DNA from: Bacillota bacterium
GTDB lineage: Bacteria > Bacillota > Clostridia > Peptostreptococcales > Acidaminobacteraceae
NCBI GenBank assembly: GCA_020161295.1
Contig: JAIUOA010000001.1
Coordinates: forward strand, 186,001 to 250,000
Direction of reading: 5' to 3'
DNA length: 64,000 nucleotides
The notes under the pieces were generated by a model. It saw only the letters and a list, made by a program, of their open reading frames with translations, was not told the origin of the DNA and did no database searches. The position numbers were made by a program, and so were the translations under genes. Within the stretch, counting starts at the first letter, position 1, and each line of letters starts with the position of its first letter. Shown piece by piece: positions 8,418 to 18,538 of the stretch.

Positions 8418-11066
8418 TTAGTAATCCTCAATTACCTCATGATCTTCGGTTTCATAACTAACTTCATCGAACTCAGGTTGGCCGTTAATGGATCTGAACT
8501 CTTCTGCGCTAATCAGAACCTCTCTTGGTTTACTCCCTCTAGTTGGTCCAATAATGCCACGCTCTTCCATAGCATCCACTAGCCGAGCAGCACGGTTGTA
8601 TCCCACTCGGAACCTTCTTTGCATAAGCGAAGCAGATGCTTGGCCAGTTTCCACCACAAATGCGATGGCCTCCTCCAAATACTCATCCACGTCTTCCATG
8701 TTTGTTCCGAAGCTTTGAACGTCATCTAAAATTTCTTCATTATATGTCACTTCATGATTTTGGTTCTTAATAAAGTCCACAAGTGCCTCAACCTCTTCAT
8801 CGGACATAAAGGCCCCCTGAGCACGTTTAGGTTTCGATGCCCCTACAGGATAATAGAGCATATCCCCTTTACCCAGTAGCTTTTCTGCACCCCCCATATC
8901 GATGATGGTTCTCGAATCGATGGCAGAAGACACTGAAAAGGCAATTCTCGAGGGAATATTCGCCTTAATGAGACCCGTGATGACATCTACAGATGGCCTT
9001 TGTGTTGCCACGATTAAGTGGATACCCGCTGCACGTGCCATTTGCGCTAGACGGCAGATGGCATCCTCCACCTGGTTAGGCGCAACCATCATCAAATCAG
9101 CGAGCTCATCGATGATGACGACGATTTGAGGGAGTGCCTCGAGACCATTGATTTCAGCTTTTCTATTATAGCTTTTCATGTCTCTAACAACCTGCTCTGC
9201 AAACAGCTTATAACGGCGCGTCATTTCGTTTACTGCCCAGTTTAGAGCGATAGAGGCTTTTTTAGGATCGGTGACCACAGGCAGGATCAAATGTGGAATA
9301 CCGTTGTAATTGCTAAGCTCAACTACCTTTGGATCGATCATCAAAAACTTCACTTCGTCCGGTTTTGCATTGAACAAAATACTGGAAATGATGGTATTAA
9401 CACAAACCGACTTACCTGATCCGGTGGCACCAGCGATTAATAAATGCGGCATGTTCGCTAAATCGCCGATGATGGGATTGCCAGAGATGTCTTTGCCGAG
9501 TCCGATGGTCAATTTGGATTTTTGCTTCTTAAAGTCAGGTGAAGTGATCACTTCCTTGATGGTTACCATGGACGTGACTTTGTTTGGCACCTCTATACCG
9601 ATCGCCACTTTTCCTGGAATCGGTGCGATTCTAACATGGCTCGTCGCGAGATTTAAGGCGATATCATCGCTTAATCCCACGATTTTACTCACCTTGACGC
9701 CAGGGCTTGGCTGCACTTCAAACATGGTAATGGAAGGTCCTCTCTTAACAGAAACCACTTTTGCATCTACATTGAAGTTGTTTAAGGTCTCTTCCAAAAG
9801 TTTCGCCATCTCAATATACTCGTTTTTATCTTCGGTATGCTGTGGGGCGCTTTCTACACGTAAAAGCTCCACTGGAGGCAACTGGTAGCTTTCAATCGTC
9901 TTTTGCGCATTCTGTCTGATTTCATCATTGACCATTTGTCTGGTCTGAGGATCAATATCCGACTCTTTGATTTTTTCGGTAGATGGTTCACCAGTCATCT
10001 TTTCAGTAGCAGGTTTTCCATTCTTCAAACTGTTTGGCTTCTCGACTGAAGGTTTAACCTCCGCAGGCCGATTAGCTGTTCGGCTCATTTCAGCATGATC
10101 AAAAAAGGCAACGTCATGCATCGTGTCGTTCGTTTTAACCGCAGCCGGTTTTAGACCTATCTGTGGTGTCGCAGCGGTAAGCGGAACCGGGATGACTGGA
10201 TTAGACGAATCATCTGGCATTTCATAAGAATCAGAATCATAGGCCTTAGGGTCCTTTTTTCTTTGGGTTTTACGCATCCGCTCTAAATCGTGGATAAAAC
10301 CAGGCTCAGACTGCTCTGCTTTGATAGGCCCTTCAGGAATCGGGGCCATCCGCTTTTCAGCCTTCGGCTTTTTCTGAAACAAGGCTTCTTCAATTTGTAA
10401 ATTTTGAAGCTTTTGCTGTTTGCGGTCATCTGTTGCCTTACGTTTAAGCTCCCATAAATCCTGCATGGAAATTCTGGTAAAGATAATGAAGCCTGCCAGA
10501 AACGCGACGATAATGAGGATATAGGTGCCCAGTACCCCGATGAGTTTGATCAGACCGATCGTCAAGGTATCTCCGAAAACCCCACCACCTAGGCGCGTTT
10601 CCCCTAAAGAATACGCATATTTTATGCCCTGAGCAGTAAGATAATCATCACGTAAAATCAGTTTATCGCGTTCAATCCCTTCATATGCCAGTAGTGTCGA
10701 TAAAAGGAGCAACCCTACGATGATTAAGCTCATGGCAACCGTCACACGAAGCTTCGCAGGCCTAAAATTAGGATTAAGATGTACAAATGTGATGATAAAA
10801 AAAACGATTGGGATGGCAAATGCCACAAATGAAAATAAGCCCAGCATCATCTCCGTTATGGTTTTACCTAATAAGCCCACTGCTGGCGTATATAGGCTAA
10901 GCATCATAAAGAGGGTAAATGCTGCAAGCGCAATCATCTTAAGTTCATATTTAATTTTATATGCCCGTTCAATATCCTTGGCATTAGCGGCTTTGCCTTT
11001 GCTGCCGGATTTTGACGACTGGGATGTTTTCGTTGATTTCGACTGCTTTGTATTTTTTTTCGGCAC
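8418..11066 (-). CDS. ftsK: DNA translocase FtsK/SpoIIIE
   Basis: Septum-located ATPase that pumps DNA during division or sporulation. A basic, serine/lysine-rich N-terminus precedes about four membrane segments (roughly residues 42-65, 72-95, 107-127, 170-198). A charged linker (about 205-400) follows, then the motor with Walker A GATGSGKS at 546-553 and Walker [13 protein letters not shown]. The C-terminal winged-helix gamma domain ([20 protein letters not shown]) reads polarity sequences. The 882-aa length is usual. The GTG start is 13 bases after the dut stop. Whether it acts mainly in division or in sporulation cannot be told from sequence. Confidence 0.95.
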   Translation of the reverse strand: MPKKNTKQSKSTKTSQSSKSGSKGKAANAKDIERAYKIKYELKMIALAAFTLFMMLSLYTPAVGLLGKTITEMMLGLFSFVAFAIPIVFFIITFVHLNPNFRPAKLRVTVAMSLIIVGLLLLSTLLAYEGIERDKLILRDDYLTAQGIKYAYSLGETRLGGGVFGDTLTIGLIKLIGVLGTYILIIVAFLAGFIIFTRISMQDLWELKRKATDDRKQQKLQNLQIEEALFQKKPKAEKRMAPIPEGPIKAEQSEPGFIHDLERMRKTQRKKDPKAYDSDSYEMPDDSSNPVIPVPLTAATPQIGLKPAAVKTNDTMHDVAFFDHAEMSRTANRPAEVKPSVEKPNSLKNGKPATEKMTGEPSTEKIKESDIDPQTRQMVNDEIRQNAQKTIESYQLPPVELLRVESAPQHTEDKNEYIEMAKLLEETLNNFNVDAKVVSVKRGPSITMFEVQPSPGVKVSKIVGLSDDIALNLATSHVRIAPIPGKVAIGIEVPNKVTSMVTIKEVITSPDFKKQKSKLTIGLGKDISGNPIIGDLANMPHLLIAGATGSGKSVCVNTIISSILFNAKPDEVKFLMIDPKVVELSNYNGIPHLILPVVTDPKKASIALNWAVNEMTRRYKLFAEQVVRDMKSYNRKAEINGLEALPQIVVIIDELADLMMVAPNQVEDAICRLAQMARAAGIHLIVATQRPSVDVITGLIKANIPSRIAFSVSSAIDSRTIIDMGGAEKLLGKGDMLYYPVGASKPKRAQGAFMSDEEVEALVDFIKNQNHEVTYNEEILDDVQSFGTNMEDVDEYLEEAIAFVVETGQASASLMQRRFRVGYNRAARLVDAMEERGIIGPTRGSKPREVLISAEEFRSINGQPEFDEVSYETEDHEVIEDY

Positions 11067-11079
11067 ACCATCACCTCAT

Positions 11080-11511
11080 TTACACGCCTGTAGAACCAAA
11101 TCCACCTGTTCCTCGATGTGATTCTTCTACCGAATCCACCGTTTCCCACTCACACCATTCGTACTTGGCGATGATCAACTGTGCAATCCGGTCTCCGCAT
11201 TTAATTTCAAAAGCTTCGTCACCTAAGTTGATGACGGGGATCTTAAGTTCACCACGATAGTCACTATCGATGGTCCCCACGCAATTCACCAGTGTGATCC
11301 CATTTTTAATGGAAAGGCCACTTCTAGCCCTAACTTGACCTTCATACCCAAGTGGAATCTCTAAAAATAGTCCTGTCGGCACCAAAGTACGCTCCATCGG
11401 CTTTAACGTGATGGGCTGTTCGTTATTTGCGAGCAAATCCATCCCAGAAGCGCCTAATGTCTTATATTCCGGTAATGGATTATTTGAAGTATTCACGATT
11501 TTGATTTTCAT
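11080..11511 (-). CDS. dut: Deoxyuridine 5'-triphosphate nucleotidohydrolase (dUTPase)
   Basis: Trimeric dUTPase that hydrolyses dUTP to dUMP and pyrophosphate, keeping uracil out of DNA. All five motifs are visible in 143 aa: GASGMDLLA (20-28), RSGLS, the catalytic GTIDSDYRGE, RIAQLII, and the C-terminal RGTGGFGSTG (133-142) that closes over the active site. It lies between the M16 peptidase and ftsK with short gaps, so it is likely co-transcribed. Confidence 0.97.
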   Translation of the reverse strand: MKIKIVNTSNNPLPEYKTLGASGMDLLANNEQPITLKPMERTLVPTGLFLEIPLGYEGQVRARSGLSIKNGITLVNCVGTIDSDYRGELKIPVINLGDEAFEIKCGDRIAQLIIAKYEWCEWETVDSVEESHRGTGGFGSTGV

Positions 11512-11540
11512 GGTTCACCCCTATTTTCTCTATAATCTCT

Positions 11541-12824
11541 TTAATGTTTTTCACTTAATTGGTTGATGAATCGGTTATATAGTGCTTGCGTTTCGTGTCT
11601 TTCGATATCACCTACGATTGCAAGCGCGATTTTATCCGTATTCAAGCACTGATCCACCAGCCTTATAACACCTTCACGCTGGATATTGTTGATTTTTCCC
11701 AGCATTTCGTCGATGTTCTTTTCCCGATGTGCAAATAATTCGATTCTACCGATCATGTCCATGTAGTTGTCGCTTCCCTCCAAATTGAGGAAAAAGCTCC
11801 CTCTTAGATGATTCTTTGCGTGTTCCAATGCGTCATCGGATATCTCATGGGCTTTGAACCGGATAATCTCATCCGCGATCAAATCCATGGTTTCCTGTAA
11901 ATTTTCTTTAGATACACCGAAAGCTATCGTAAACGTGCCCATCTGATCATAAAAATTCGGTTCAGAATATATGGAATACGTTAAGCCCTTCTCCTCGCGG
12001 ATGCTCTGAAATAGTCTTGAACTATTGGTTCCCCCGAGAATATTGCTGAGTACCATCATTTCATAGCTGAGTTCATGATCAAAGCAAATTCCAGGAAAGT
12101 TGATGGCCACTTGGATCTGCTCAAAATCCTTTTTACGTGAGGCATAATTCCACTGGTAGTCAGTGGCATCGATGCTTTTATACCGAAGCTCTCCAGGTTC
12201 AAGTCCTTCAAAGTAGTGATCGATTTTCGTCAGTAGCTCTGTCTCATCAAAATCGCCCGCGACGCTGATCACCATGTTTGCCGCATTATAATAACGCCTA
12301 TAGTACTCGACAATTTTATCTCGATTAATGCCCATAACAGATGTTTTCGTTCCTAGAATCGGTAGCGCAAGCGGATGTCCAGCAAAGGTTATCTCATTTA
12401 AAATATCGATGACCATTTCTTCGCCTGAGTCTTCATACATGTTGATTTCATCAATGATGACCGTCTTCTCCGTCTCTATATGCGCATCTAAAAAGGTGGG
12501 TCTAAGAATCATGTCTGACAACACATCTAATGCCACTTCAAAGTCCATACTCAACGTTTTCGTATAAAAACAAGTGCATTCTTTTGCAGTAAACGCATTG
12601 ATTTCGCCACCGATGCCATCGATTATACTTGCCATATCTTTTGCAGAACGCCGCGAAGTACCTTTAAATAGCATATGCTCTATAAAGTGAGAGATCCCAT
12701 TATTGGTCTCTGTCTCATGAGCCGAGCCGGTTTTAACCCAAACGCCTATAGAAATAGACTTATACCCTTCTAGTTTTTGGTAAACGACTGTTAATCCATT
12801 ACTTAATTGCATCTTTTTATGCAA
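11541..12824 (-). CDS. M16-family zinc metallopeptidase (YmxG/MlpA-like)
   Basis: Processing-peptidase-like protein with the inverted zinc motif HFIEH at residues 46-50 and a further acidic cluster (EINMYEDSGEE) in the position of the third zinc ligand. The 427-aa length and the two-domain layout, with the R/Y-type C-terminal half (GGTNSSRLFQSIREEKGLTYS), match the Bacillus YmxG group encoded next to pnp. The physiological substrate in Firmicutes is not established. It follows pnp by 80 bases containing a terminator-like hairpin. Confidence 0.92.
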   Translation of the reverse strand: MHKKMQLSNGLTVVYQKLEGYKSISIGVWVKTGSAHETETNNGISHFIEHMLFKGTSRRSAKDMASIIDGIGGEINAFTAKECTCFYTKTLSMDFEVALDVLSDMILRPTFLDAHIETEKTVIIDEINMYEDSGEEMVIDILNEITFAGHPLALPILGTKTSVMGINRDKIVEYYRRYYNAANMVISVAGDFDETELLTKIDHYFEGLEPGELRYKSIDATDYQWNYASRKKDFEQIQVAINFPGICFDHELSYEMMVLSNILGGTNSSRLFQSIREEKGLTYSIYSEPNFYDQMGTFTIAFGVSKENLQETMDLIADEIIRFKAHEISDDALEHAKNHLRGSFFLNLEGSDNYMDMIGRIELFAHREKNIDEMLGKINNIQREGVIRLVDQCLNTDKIALAIVGDIERHETQALYNRFINQLSEKH

Positions 12825-12860
12825 ATTTTCACCTCATAAATCTTATGATTAAGACACATC

Positions 12861-12889
12861 AAACCCTAGGTCAATAAAACCTAGGGTTT
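12861..12889 (-). terminator. Terminator-like hairpin after pnp
   Basis: AAACCCTAGGT (12861-12871) and ACCTAGGGTTT (12879-12889) form a perfect 11-bp stem with a 7-base loop, 15 bases past the pnp stop. The stem ends in TTT but no further T run follows, so readthrough into the M16 gene is likely. Confidence 0.6.
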
Positions 12890-12904
12890 AAATGAAGTCC
12901 TGAA

Positions 12905-15034
12905 TTACTTACTTTCTTCCATCATTACTTTTCTAGAAACGTTGATTCTGCCTTGATCATCGATTTCGATAATCTTTACGGTAATCACATCTCCGATATT
13001 AACGACATCCTCTACTTTAGCGATGCGCTTTTGATCCAGTTGAGAAATATGGCAAAGGCCTTCCTTACCATGACCCAATTCGACGAATGCGCCAAACTTA
13101 AGGATACGTGTTACTTTTCCAGTATAAACTTGGCCAACCTCAGGCACTTTTACGATGCCTTCGATTTCTGCAAGTGCCTTTTCGCCACCGATGCCATCGT
13201 TTGCTGTGATTAATACAGAACCATCGTCCTCGATATCAATTTTAACATTATACATCGCTGTGATGCGTGTAATGACTTTTCCACCTGGTCCAATAACGTC
13301 TCTGATTTTATCAGGATTGATTTTGATTTGGAACACTCTAGGCGCATATGGTGACATTTCAGCTCTCGGCTGGCTAATGACCGCATTCATTTTTTCAAGG
13401 ATGTGTAATCTGCCTGCACGTGCTTGATCCATGGCCTTTTCAAGTAATTCTCTGTTAAGACCATCAACCTTGATGTCCATTTGAAGGGCAGTAATACCAT
13501 CTTTTGTACCCGCCACTTTAAAGTCCATATCGCCAAGTGCGTCTTCCATGCCTTGAATATCGCTTAGAATTTCGATTTTGCCATCTTCTTGGATAAGACC
13601 CATGGCAATACCAGCAACCGAATCTTTAATCGGTACCCCTGCATCGAGCAAGGACAATGTGCTACCACAAATACTTGCTTGTGAGCTTGATCCGTTACAC
13701 GTTACAACTTCTGAAACCAGACGGATGGTATATGGAAAATCTGACTCTGAAGGGATAACCGGCAATAATGCTCTTTCACCTAATGCACCGTGACCAACCG
13801 CTCTTCTGTTCACACGGCTCATACCCACTTCACCTACTGAGAATGGTGGGAAGTTGTAATGGTGCATGTAGCGCTTTGTATCTTCTAAATCGAGACCATC
13901 GATGCGCTGTGATTCGCCAAGCGCACCTAAAGTCGTAATCGTTAATGCTTGTGTTAAACCTCTGGTAAAGAGGCCTGAACCGTGTGTTCTTGGGAGAAGA
14001 CCTACCTCACAAGTAATCTGTCTAATTTCAGAAGGCACACGACCATCTGGTCTTACGCGTTCGTGAACGATCATTTTTCTCATAGTCGTTCTTTCGATTT
14101 CTTTAAACTGCGCCTTCAGGTAATCTTCTTTACCTGGGTAATCAGCTGCAAAATGCTCTAAAAGCTCTAACTCGAAATCTTCAAGCGCTGCATTTCGATC
14201 ATGCTTGTCTGTAATTCTCACCATTTGGTTCATCTTTTCAGCTAAGAAGGCTTCAATCGCAGACTGGAACGCTTCATCAACCTCTGGAAGGACGATATCA
14301 AATTTGGCTTTACCCATCTCTGCATTAATGTGATTGATAAATGCACAAATTTCTTTAATGGCATCATGTCCATACATGATTGCGCCTAACATGATTTCCT
14401 CTGAAAGGATATCTGCACCAGCCTCAACCATGACCACCGCTTCTTCAGTACCTGCAACAACCAAGTTGAGTTTCGAATTTTCCTTCTCAGTGATGGTTGG
14501 GTTGATTACGTATTTGCCATCGACATAGCCCACTGTAACTGCGCCTGCCGGGCCATTAAAAGGAATATCAGAAATGCCAAGTGCAATCGACGCACCATTC
14601 ATCGCCACTGTATCAGGGGTGCAATCTTGATCCACTGACAATACCGTTGCAACTACTTGAACCTCATTTTTAAGTCCATCTGGAAAAAGCGGACGAATCG
14701 GTCTATCGATGAGACGCGCCGTTAAAATCGCTCTTTCTGAAGGTCTACCCTCTCTTTTGATAAAGCCGCCTGGGATTTTACCGACAGAGTATAATTTTTC
14801 TTCAAACTCAACCGTAAGTGGGAAAAAATCGATCCCTGGCTTTGGTTTTCTCGATGCAACAGCAGTGACGAGCACCATGGTTTCACCATAAGAGATCAAA
14901 GCTGATCCGTTAGCCAAATTAGCCAATTTGCCAATTTCCACTTTGAAGGGTCTTCCTGCAATTGTTGTTTCAAATGTTCTTACTTCTTTAATTTTGTCGC
15001 CGCCTAATGCTTGGCAACCTGTTACTTGACTCAT
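12905..15034 (-). CDS. pnp: Polyribonucleotide nucleotidyltransferase (PNPase)
   Basis: Phosphorolytic 3'-5' exoribonuclease of the RNA degradosome. Two RNase PH domains separated by a helical region take up the first 550 or so residues. A KH domain ([11 protein letters not shown]) and a C-terminal S1 domain ([20 protein letters not shown]) follow. The 709-aa length includes about 18 extra residues before the usual start. AGGAGG lies 4 bases upstream of this ATG and supports it. The 5' leader carries a long near-perfect hairpin (15072-15128), reminiscent of the autoregulated pnp leader of E. coli. rpsO lies directly upstream, the classic order. Confidence 0.97.
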   Translation of the reverse strand: MSQVTGCQALGGDKIKEVRTFETTIAGRPFKVEIGKLANLANGSALISYGETMVLVTAVASRKPKPGIDFFPLTVEFEEKLYSVGKIPGGFIKREGRPSERAILTARLIDRPIRPLFPDGLKNEVQVVATVLSVDQDCTPDTVAMNGASIALGISDIPFNGPAGAVTVGYVDGKYVINPTITEKENSKLNLVVAGTEEAVVMVEAGADILSEEIMLGAIMYGHDAIKEICAFINHINAEMGKAKFDIVLPEVDEAFQSAIEAFLAEKMNQMVRITDKHDRNAALEDFELELLEHFAADYPGKEDYLKAQFKEIERTTMRKMIVHERVRPDGRVPSEIRQITCEVGLLPRTHGSGLFTRGLTQALTITTLGALGESQRIDGLDLEDTKRYMHHYNFPPFSVGEVGMSRVNRRAVGHGALGERALLPVIPSESDFPYTIRLVSEVVTCNGSSSQASICGSTLSLLDAGVPIKDSVAGIAMGLIQEDGKIEILSDIQGMEDALGDMDFKVAGTKDGITALQMDIKVDGLNRELLEKAMDQARAGRLHILEKMNAVISQPRAEMSPYAPRVFQIKINPDKIRDVIGPGGKVITRITAMYNVKIDIEDDGSVLITANDGIGGEKALAEIEGIVKVPEVGQVYTGKVTRILKFGAFVELGHGKEGLCHISQLDQKRIAKVEDVVNIGDVITVKIIEIDDQGRINVSRKVMMEESK

Positions 15035-15071
15035 AAAGCCTCCTAGTTTTTCTAGCCAACGGTTGGAATTT

Positions 15072-15128
15072 ATCCTACTTATTTCAAGTCAGCGACAGAA
15101 AATGTCGTTCACTTCAAATAAGTAGGAT
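15072..15128 (-). promoter_or_regulatory. Long hairpin in the pnp leader
   Basis: Arms 15072-15097 and 15103-15128 (26 bases each) are complementary except at three positions, with a 5-base loop. The structure would form in the pnp leader RNA about 38 bases upstream of the start codon. There is no T run after it, so it is not an intrinsic terminator. In E. coli a comparable leader duplex is cut by RNase III and then mediates PNPase autoregulation. Confidence 0.8.
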
Positions 15129-15180
15129 GTTAAGATAAATCCCACTAATGGCAATCGTTATAATCGTTTACATCATCTCT

Positions 15181-15186
15181 ATTATA
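15181..15186 (-). promoter_or_regulatory. Probable -10 element of a pnp promoter
   Basis: A perfect TATAAT lies on the minus strand about 50 bases upstream of the leader hairpin. No good -35 stands at the normal spacing, so a promoter here is likely but not certain. Confidence 0.45.
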
Positions 15187-15232
15187 CTAAAAACAACCTC
15201 AAATAGAAAGAGATATTTGCTTGATATGCAAT

Positions 15233-15268
15233 AAGGGAGTATCCCAAATAAATTTGAAATACTCCCTT
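15233..15268 (-). terminator. Hairpin between rpsO and pnp
   Basis: AAGGGAGTAT (15233-15242) and ATACTCCCTT (15259-15268) form a perfect 10-bp stem with a 16-base loop, 7 bases past the rpsO stop. It lacks a T run, so it may protect the rpsO 3' end or attenuate rather than terminate fully. Confidence 0.5.
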
Positions 15269-15275
15269 CACTGTC

Positions 15276-15542
15276 TTATTTTCTTAAGCCAAGCTCAGCA
15301 ACTAATGCTCTGTACTTCTCAAGGTTAGTGTCTTTTAAGTAGTTGAGTAAGTTTCTTCTCTTACCAACCATTTTAAGAAGACCTCTTCTTGAGTGGTGAT
15401 CTTTTTTATGAGCTGTTAAGTGCTCATTAAGATCATTGATTCTAAATGTCAATAAAGCGATTTGAACCTCTGGTGAACCAGTGTCAGTTGCGTGTGTTTT
15501 GAACTTCTCGATAATTTCATTCTTTTTGTCTTTAGTAATCAT
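15276..15542 (-). CDS. rpsO: Small ribosomal subunit protein uS15
   Basis: Primary 16S rRNA-binding protein of the 30S platform. The 88 residues include the family segments [25 protein letters not shown] and [10 protein letters not shown]. The ATG follows AGGAGG. It has its own promoter (15631-15659) and a structured leader; S15 represses its own translation through such leaders in several bacteria. A hairpin separates it from pnp. Confidence 0.98.
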   Translation of the reverse strand: MITKDKKNEIIEKFKTHATDTGSPEVQIALLTFRINDLNEHLTAHKKDHHSRRGLLKMVGKRRNLLNYLKDTNLEKYRALVAELGLRK

Positions 15543-15585
15543 GTTAAACCTCCTAAATTTTTATATGCGCCATCAGCTGCGTAAG

Positions 15586-15600
15586 TCGTGGGAGACACGA
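15586..15600 (-). promoter_or_regulatory. Small hairpin in the rpsO leader
   Basis: TCGTG (15586-15590) pairs with CACGA (15596-15600) around a 5-base loop in the rpsO 5' untranslated region. It could be part of an S15 autoregulatory leader, but I cannot assign a known leader class from sequence alone. Confidence 0.3.
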
Positions 15601-15630
15601 TAAACGAAGCAAATGGTAAACAACATTAGA

Positions 15631-15659
15631 ATTATATCACTTATCCGACTTATAGTAAA
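15631..15659 (-). promoter_or_regulatory. rpsO promoter, sigma-A type
   Basis: A -35 TTTACT (15654-15659), a 17-base spacer and a perfect -10 TATAAT (15631-15636) on the minus strand, in the gap after ribF. Confidence 0.7.
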
Positions 15660-15689
15660 GGCTTTTATCAATATCAGATGGTTATCGTC

Positions 15690-16616
15690 TTATAGATTGA
15701 AATAAGCCTTTGTTTTCGCTAAATCGCCATTCATTTCGACGACGAGGTCTTCTAAACGATTGAACTTCTTCTCGTCACGTAATCGCTTAATGAACTGAAC
15801 TTCGATCACTTCATCATACATCGCGCGATCAATCCCGATAATATACGTTTCAAGATGGATACCCGTTTGCTCAAAGGTCGGATTAAACCCGATATTGGTC
15901 ACACTCGGATATTTTTTACCAAGCCATAGTGTTTCCGTTATATACACGCCTGGCTTAATGGTACTAATATTATCTTTAATTCTTAAGTTGGCGGTTGGAA
16001 ATCCAAGTGTATGCCCAACCCCTTTGCCGCGTACGACGGTCCCTTTTATGAAGTGATGTCTTCCTAGGTAAAAGTTGGCTTCCTCTATGCGCCCCTCCAT
16101 CAACAGCTCACGTATAAGAGATGATGACACCCTTACATCATTTCTCATGATCGGCGGAACAATTTCGTAGGTATAACCATATTTCGATGACAGTTCAATC
16201 AACAGCTCCGTATTACCTTGAGCCATTTTTCCGAACCGATAATCATAACCCACTGTCAAATGCTTCATATGAAGCTTACCAATCAATACTTCGCTGACGA
16301 AATCCTCGGGTTCATAATGTGTCTGACTTTCATCAAATCGAATCAATGCCAAATAATCCACATCTATTCGCGTGAAAATCTGTACCTTTTCATCGATATC
16401 CATTATTTTAGGCGGTACGGCATCTGGTGCTAGAATTTCCTTTGGATGGTTTGAAAACGTATAGACGAAGGATTTCAACCCCTTCTCTTTAGCGGCTACT
16501 TTCATGAGCTCTAACACTTCCACGTGGCCGATATGCAAGCCGTCAAATGTTCCAAGCGCCACTGAAGTATCGCCAATTTGTTCATCCACTTCTTCCAATT
16601 CAAAAAATATCTTCAT
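15690..16616 (-). CDS. ribF: Bifunctional riboflavin kinase / FAD synthetase
   Basis: Converts riboflavin to FMN and then FAD. The N-terminal nucleotidyltransferase domain has GTFDGLHIGH at about 22-31 and the C-terminal flavokinase domain TLGFPTANL at about 203-211. I place the start at the ATG at 16616 (MKIFFELEEV), which has AAAGGTG 5 bases upstream; the frame stays open to a weaker start at 16640. The resulting 308 aa fits the family. It follows truB by 18 bases and belongs to the nusA-infB operon. Confidence 0.95.
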   Translation of the reverse strand: MKIFFELEEVDEQIGDTSVALGTFDGLHIGHVEVLELMKVAAKEKGLKSFVYTFSNHPKEILAPDAVPPKIMDIDEKVQIFTRIDVDYLALIRFDESQTHYEPEDFVSEVLIGKLHMKHLTVGYDYRFGKMAQGNTELLIELSSKYGYTYEIVPPIMRNDVRVSSSLIRELLMEGRIEEANFYLGRHHFIKGTVVRGKGVGHTLGFPTANLRIKDNISTIKPGVYITETLWLGKKYPSVTNIGFNPTFEQTGIHLETYIIGIDRAMYDEVIEVQFIKRLRDEKKFNRLEDLVVEMNGDLAKTKAYFNL

Positions 16617-16658
16617 TTTTTCACCTTTATTAACTAACAAAACGCCTCATATTTAAGC

Positions 16659-17543
16659 TTAATCCTTAAAGACCTTTTTCATAAACAAGCCTTCAGGTGA
16701 CCGTTCACCGATTCCCCAAAAAACCTGATTAATATGAAGCCTATAAAAAGGTGCATCAAGCGTTAGGTTACTATCTCTAGCAAAGTTGATTCGATGGCCA
16801 TTAGACACCGCACGAATCAACGCTTCGTTACCGTTTATATTGATCATGGGCATATAGCTTATGGCCGTTTCAACATCGATCATATACTCAGCAGCATTTT
16901 CTAAAGTCAGTTGCTCTAAGGTAACCGCTTGATCAATAACAAATGGTTCAGTATAAATGCGTTCGAGTTTTGTCATGTGACCATAGCATCCTAACTTTAA
17001 ACCGATATCATGGCAAAGTGTTCGAATGTAGGTGCCCTTTGAGCAACTTACATCAAATGATATTGTATGATGTCTGACAGCGATGTCGGTAATGCTATAA
17101 ATCACTCTTTTTCGTGCTTCTCTTTCAATAACGATCCCTTTTCTCGCCAGATCAACCAGTTTTTCTCCCCCAACTTTTAATGCAGAATACATGGGAGGAA
17201 TTTGATCAATTTCGCCGATAAAGGACTGAATCACACTCAGGATTTGTGCTTCGGATACATCGAAACCATCGCATCGATTGATAGGAGTCCCCCAGCGATC
17301 TTGTGTGTCTGTTTCAATGCCTAGTACCATTTCACATCTATACCCCTTCTTTTGATCCATTAGAAAATCGACTAATTTAGTGGCTCTTCCGATACACACC
17401 GGAAGCACACCTGTTGCCATGGGATCCAGTGTCCCTGTATGGCCCACTTTTTTTGTTTTCAATTTTTTACGTAAAATAGCCACCACATCGTGAGAGGTCA
17501 TATCCTGTGGTTTATTAATCACTATAACGCCGTTTAGTTCCAA
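16659..17543 (-). CDS. truB: tRNA pseudouridine(55) synthase TruB
   Basis: Makes pseudouridine 55 in the T-loop of tRNAs. The catalytic aspartate is D40 in GHTGTLDPMATGVL. Further family segments are GYRCEMVLGIETDT and CSKGTYIRTLCHDIG. The 294-aa length includes a degenerate C-terminal PUA-like part. It sits 12 bases after nrnA. Confidence 0.97.
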   Translation of the reverse strand: MELNGVIVINKPQDMTSHDVVAILRKKLKTKKVGHTGTLDPMATGVLPVCIGRATKLVDFLMDQKKGYRCEMVLGIETDTQDRWGTPINRCDGFDVSEAQILSVIQSFIGEIDQIPPMYSALKVGGEKLVDLARKGIVIEREARKRVIYSITDIAVRHHTISFDVSCSKGTYIRTLCHDIGLKLGCYGHMTKLERIYTEPFVIDQAVTLEQLTLENAAEYMIDVETAISYMPMININGNEALIRAVSNGHRINFARDSNLTLDAPFYRLHINQVFWGIGERSPEGLFMKKVFKD

Positions 17544-17555
17544 AATTCATCACTC

Positions 17556-18533
17556 CTAAATTGCGCCTTCTATGGCTTTCACGACAATCGCTTCTATCGA
17601 CTCAGCTTCCGCATCCATCTTAAAACCAGCGGCTTTCGTGTGTCCACCGCCACCCAGTTGCTGTGCGATTGCGCTCACATCCAGTTCATATTTCGAACGC
17701 ATGGAGACTTTATGCGCCAAGTCATACAAATGCCGAATAAATACCACGACTTCCACGCCTGAAATATCTCTAATGAATTCCACGATCCCATCGGTGTCGT
17801 AGGTGGACATGTTTAATTCTTCCATCATTTGACGGGTCAGCTTTATGACCGCACATCTACCCTCTGAATATAATTTCAGGGTTTCGAAGACGCGGTTGAG
17901 TAATAAAACCTTCTCAAGCGGTTTATTCTGAAATATTTCGACGTTCAATCGATTAAAATCGAATCCTGTCTCTTTGAGTGTTCGACAGACCGAGAAAGTC
18001 TCTGGCCTAGTGTTGGAATACCTAAAGCTACCTGTGTCGGTGACAATCGCCGCATAAAGTGCTTGGGCGGCCACTGCATCAAAAGAAAATCCATAAAGAT
18101 CACTGATTAAAAATACCAGTTCTCCAGTGGATGACGCTTCAACTTCAACGATGTTCACTGATGCAAAATAGCTATTGGTCTTATGATGATCGATATTCAC
18201 TGTTATTCCAGTGGATTTAAACAATTCGATACGATCTTCAAAAAGTTTAGTCTCACCACAATCAACCGCGATGCCCATGTGAAATTTCACTGATTCAACT
18301 TCATGACTCTTAAAAATCCTTATGGGTGGCTCCAACAAAAATGATAAATTTGAGGGTATATCGTCGTTTAAGACGATATACCCTTTTTTGTTGAAATGCT
18401 TCATTAGAAAGTAGAGTCCGATACATGAGCCCAAAGTATCACCATCAGGCATATTGTGTGGTATAATCAACACATTTTCAATATGCGAATCGTGTAACAG
18501 CGCCTTGAATTCTTGAATAGGATTCATACGCAC
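17556..18533 (-). CDS. nrnA: DHH-family phosphoesterase, NrnA-like
   Basis: Bifunctional oligoribonuclease / pAp phosphatase family. The first metal motif reads HNMPDGDTLGS (H26, D30, D32), the DHH motif is at 114-116 (NIDHHKTNS), and the C-terminal DHHA1 motif GGGGHTKAAGF starts at about 294. Length 325 aa is normal. In Firmicutes the homologue between rbfA and truB degrades nanoRNA and some members act on cyclic dinucleotides; which activity applies here is inference. Confidence 0.92.
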   Translation of the reverse strand: MRMNPIQEFKALLHDSHIENVLIIPHNMPDGDTLGSCIGLYFLMKHFNKKGYIVLNDDIPSNLSFLLEPPIRIFKSHEVESVKFHMGIAVDCGETKLFEDRIELFKSTGITVNIDHHKTNSYFASVNIVEVEASSTGELVFLISDLYGFSFDAVAAQALYAAIVTDTGSFRYSNTRPETFSVCRTLKETGFDFNRLNVEIFQNKPLEKVLLLNRVFETLKLYSEGRCAVIKLTRQMMEELNMSTYDTDGIVEFIRDISGVEVVVFIRHLYDLAHKVSMRSKYELDVSAIAQQLGGGGHTKAAGFKMDAEAESIEAIVVKAIEGAI

Positions 18534-18538
18534 TCCTT

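Noticed and set aside
9310..9888. 192-codon plus-strand open frame inside ftsK
   Set aside because: Antisense shadow of a well-conserved gene, no start signals, no recognisable protein.
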